The notes beneath the pieces were generated by a model. The model was not told the origin of the DNA, searched no databases, and saw only the letters and a program-made list of their open reading frames with translations. The position numbers and the translations under genes were made by a program. A stretch of DNA of 64,000 nucleotides from positions 2,358,501-2,422,500 of the forward strand of contig NZ_CP061035.1 of the NCBI RefSeq assembly GCF_016743815.1, given 5' to 3'. This DNA is from Sphingomonas aliaeris. GTDB taxonomy: Bacteria; Pseudomonadota; Alphaproteobacteria; Sphingomonadales; Sphingomonadaceae. Below, piece after piece: positions 63,246-64,000 of this stretch; within the stretch, counting starts at the first letter, position 1; each line of letters begins with the position of its first letter.

Positions 63246-63926
63246 TTAAAAATTTCGGTTCGGATCGTTCCGGCGGAGAATGATGTACAGCGCGCCCGCC
63301 CCGCCGTGGCGCGGATGCGCGTTGCGGACGGCGGCAATCGCGGAGGCATGCCGCGATCCAGCCAGCCAGTCGCCGATCGCGGCACGGATCGCACCGCGCG
63401 CGTGCGGCCGCTCGCTCGTCGGACGCGGCGGCTTTCCCGTCACCAGCAACACGACGCGGTCGCCCATCCGGATCGATTGCTCCAGTGCCCTGTCCAGCGT
63501 CGCATAGGCGGTCGACAGGTTATGGCCGTGCAGGTCGATCGAGCAATCCGGCGATACCAGTCCCCGCGCCAGCTTCTTGTCCCACGATCCGTCCAGAGTG
63601 TTGGCTGGTCCCCGGCTCACGGGCGGAGGCGCAACCGGCGCGGCACGACTGCGCGATCCCGGCCGTTTCGACGCATCCTTGCCGCCGACCCCGATCTCCA
63701 GCAGCTTCGCGAACAGGCCACGATCGTCGCCCGGCGGCTTGGCTGCCGGTGCTGGCTGCGACGCAGGCCGCACCGCCGTCCGGGCCGGCCCGACGACCGA
63801 TTTTACCGCCGAGACCTTGGCGACCGGCACTTTCGCCACCGGCTTCGGCGCGACGCGCAAGGGGCGCACGGTCGTCAGCACGCGTTCCCACAATGCCGCT
63901 TCTTCAGGGGAAAGTGGGTGGTCCAT
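63246..63926 (-). CDS. Smr-domain protein
   Basis: A 226-residue protein with a basic, Pro/Ala-rich N-terminus and a C-terminal Smr domain: SIDLHGHNLSTAYATLDRAL, VVLLVTGKPPRPTSERPHAR and the ending NAHPRHGGAGALYIILRR. Smr domains nick nucleic acids, DNA in MutS2 and mRNA in others. The family's LDxH and HGxG motifs are close (DLHG, HGGAG). The start is two bases beyond the stop of an upstream gene at the window edge. Confidence 0.88.
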   Translation of the reverse strand: MDHPLSPEEAALWERVLTTVRPLRVAPKPVAKVPVAKVSAVKSVVGPARTAVRPASQPAPAAKPPGDDRGLFAKLLEIGVGGKDASKRPGSRSRAAPVAPPPVSRGPANTLDGSWDKKLARGLVSPDCSIDLHGHNLSTAYATLDRALEQSIRMGDRVVLLVTGKPPRPTSERPHARGAIRAAIGDWLAGSRHASAIAAVRNAHPRHGGAGALYIILRRNDPNRNF

Positions 63927-63929
63927 GCA

Positions 63930-64000
63930 TCAGGGCGTGGGCACGCCGCGACCTGCGTTCAGCCGCGCGACCGTACCGACCGGCAGCAACAGGAACGCCG
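63930..64000 (-). CDS. C-terminal end of a gene cut by the window edge, possibly a lytic transglycosylase
   Basis: On the minus strand the last bases encode AFLLLPVGTVARLNAGRGVP plus TP and a TGA at 63930-63932, immediately before the Smr gene. In this group a MltA-type lytic transglycosylase often precedes the Smr gene, and MltA ends in a short hydrophobic LLP-type motif. The fragment is too short to be sure. Confidence 0.4.
   Translation of the reverse strand, partial: AFLLLPVGTVARLNAGRGVPTP

Overview
The window is GC-rich chromosomal DNA from an alphaproteobacterium, most likely a Sphingomonas-like member of the Sphingomonadales. Evidence: the ffh-rpsP-rimM-trmD-rplS order, a ChpT phosphotransferase next to a che operon, PEPxxWA-CTERM proteins, the mtaB-ftsY-yciB order, a large TonB-dependent receptor, and abundant paired REP-like palindromes between genes. 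It is mostly core genome. No prophage, IS element or CRISPR array was seen.

Layout. 0-4.5 kb: the ffh ribosomal/SRP operon on the minus strand, with a VapBC toxin-antitoxin pair inserted between rimM and trmD. 4.8-9.4 kb (+): a GGDEF/EAL protein, then mtaB-ftsY-yciB. 9.4-13.9 kb: sodB, then pspF divergent from an enlarged phage-shock operon behind a sigma-54 promoter. 14-17.9 kb: sufE, a small exported protein, a ferredoxin-like protein, a J-domain protein, RNase P RNA, an AmpD-type amidase and a DMT exporter. 17.9-23.8 kb (-): chpT-cheA-cheW-cheY-cheB-cheR. 24-30.6 kb: a JAB peptidase, rluD, rpoH, mtgA, a CAP-domain protein, ybaB-dnaX and SRP RNA. 31-33.7 kb (-): two tandem cysteine desulfurases and a [2Fe-2S] ferredoxin. 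34.6-43.2 kb: serB/miaA divergent from overlapping start codons, then ilvB-ilvH-ilvC, yceI, a BLUF photoreceptor, and leuA behind a leucine-rich leader peptide. 43.3-45.1 kb (-): folate genes folE, an SDR and folB. 45.3-48.6 kb (+): a TonB-dependent receptor and two small stress/DNA-associated proteins. 48.8-50.6 kb (-): two related PEP-CTERM genes, the second with a stop codon inside its sorting signal. 51-54.1 kb (-): tRNA-Arg(CCT), rhomboid protease, DUF1178, nitrilase-family amidase, glutaredoxin and ComF. 54.1-64 kb: a methyltransferase, a response regulator, a TPR hybrid kinase, two c-di-GMP proteins, a flavin monooxygenase and an Smr protein.

Two things cut across the window. First, about ten otherwise normal housekeeping genes (trmD, ilvC, yciB, yceI, rluD, rimM and others) carry single 1-2 base frameshifts, mostly in C/G runs. 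Each can be repaired in silico to a family-like protein. The pattern points to indel errors in the sequence more than to gene decay. Second, nine paired inverted REP-like (REPIN-like) elements of several sequence families sit between genes, and one has landed inside the second cysteine desulfurase gene and breaks it.

Most distinctive biology: the vapBC pair embedded in an essential translation operon with a perfect operator palindrome; the psp operon carrying several PspB-like paralogues and an unrecognised 44-residue first gene; the leucine leader before leuA; and the tandem PEP-CTERM genes with matching terminators.
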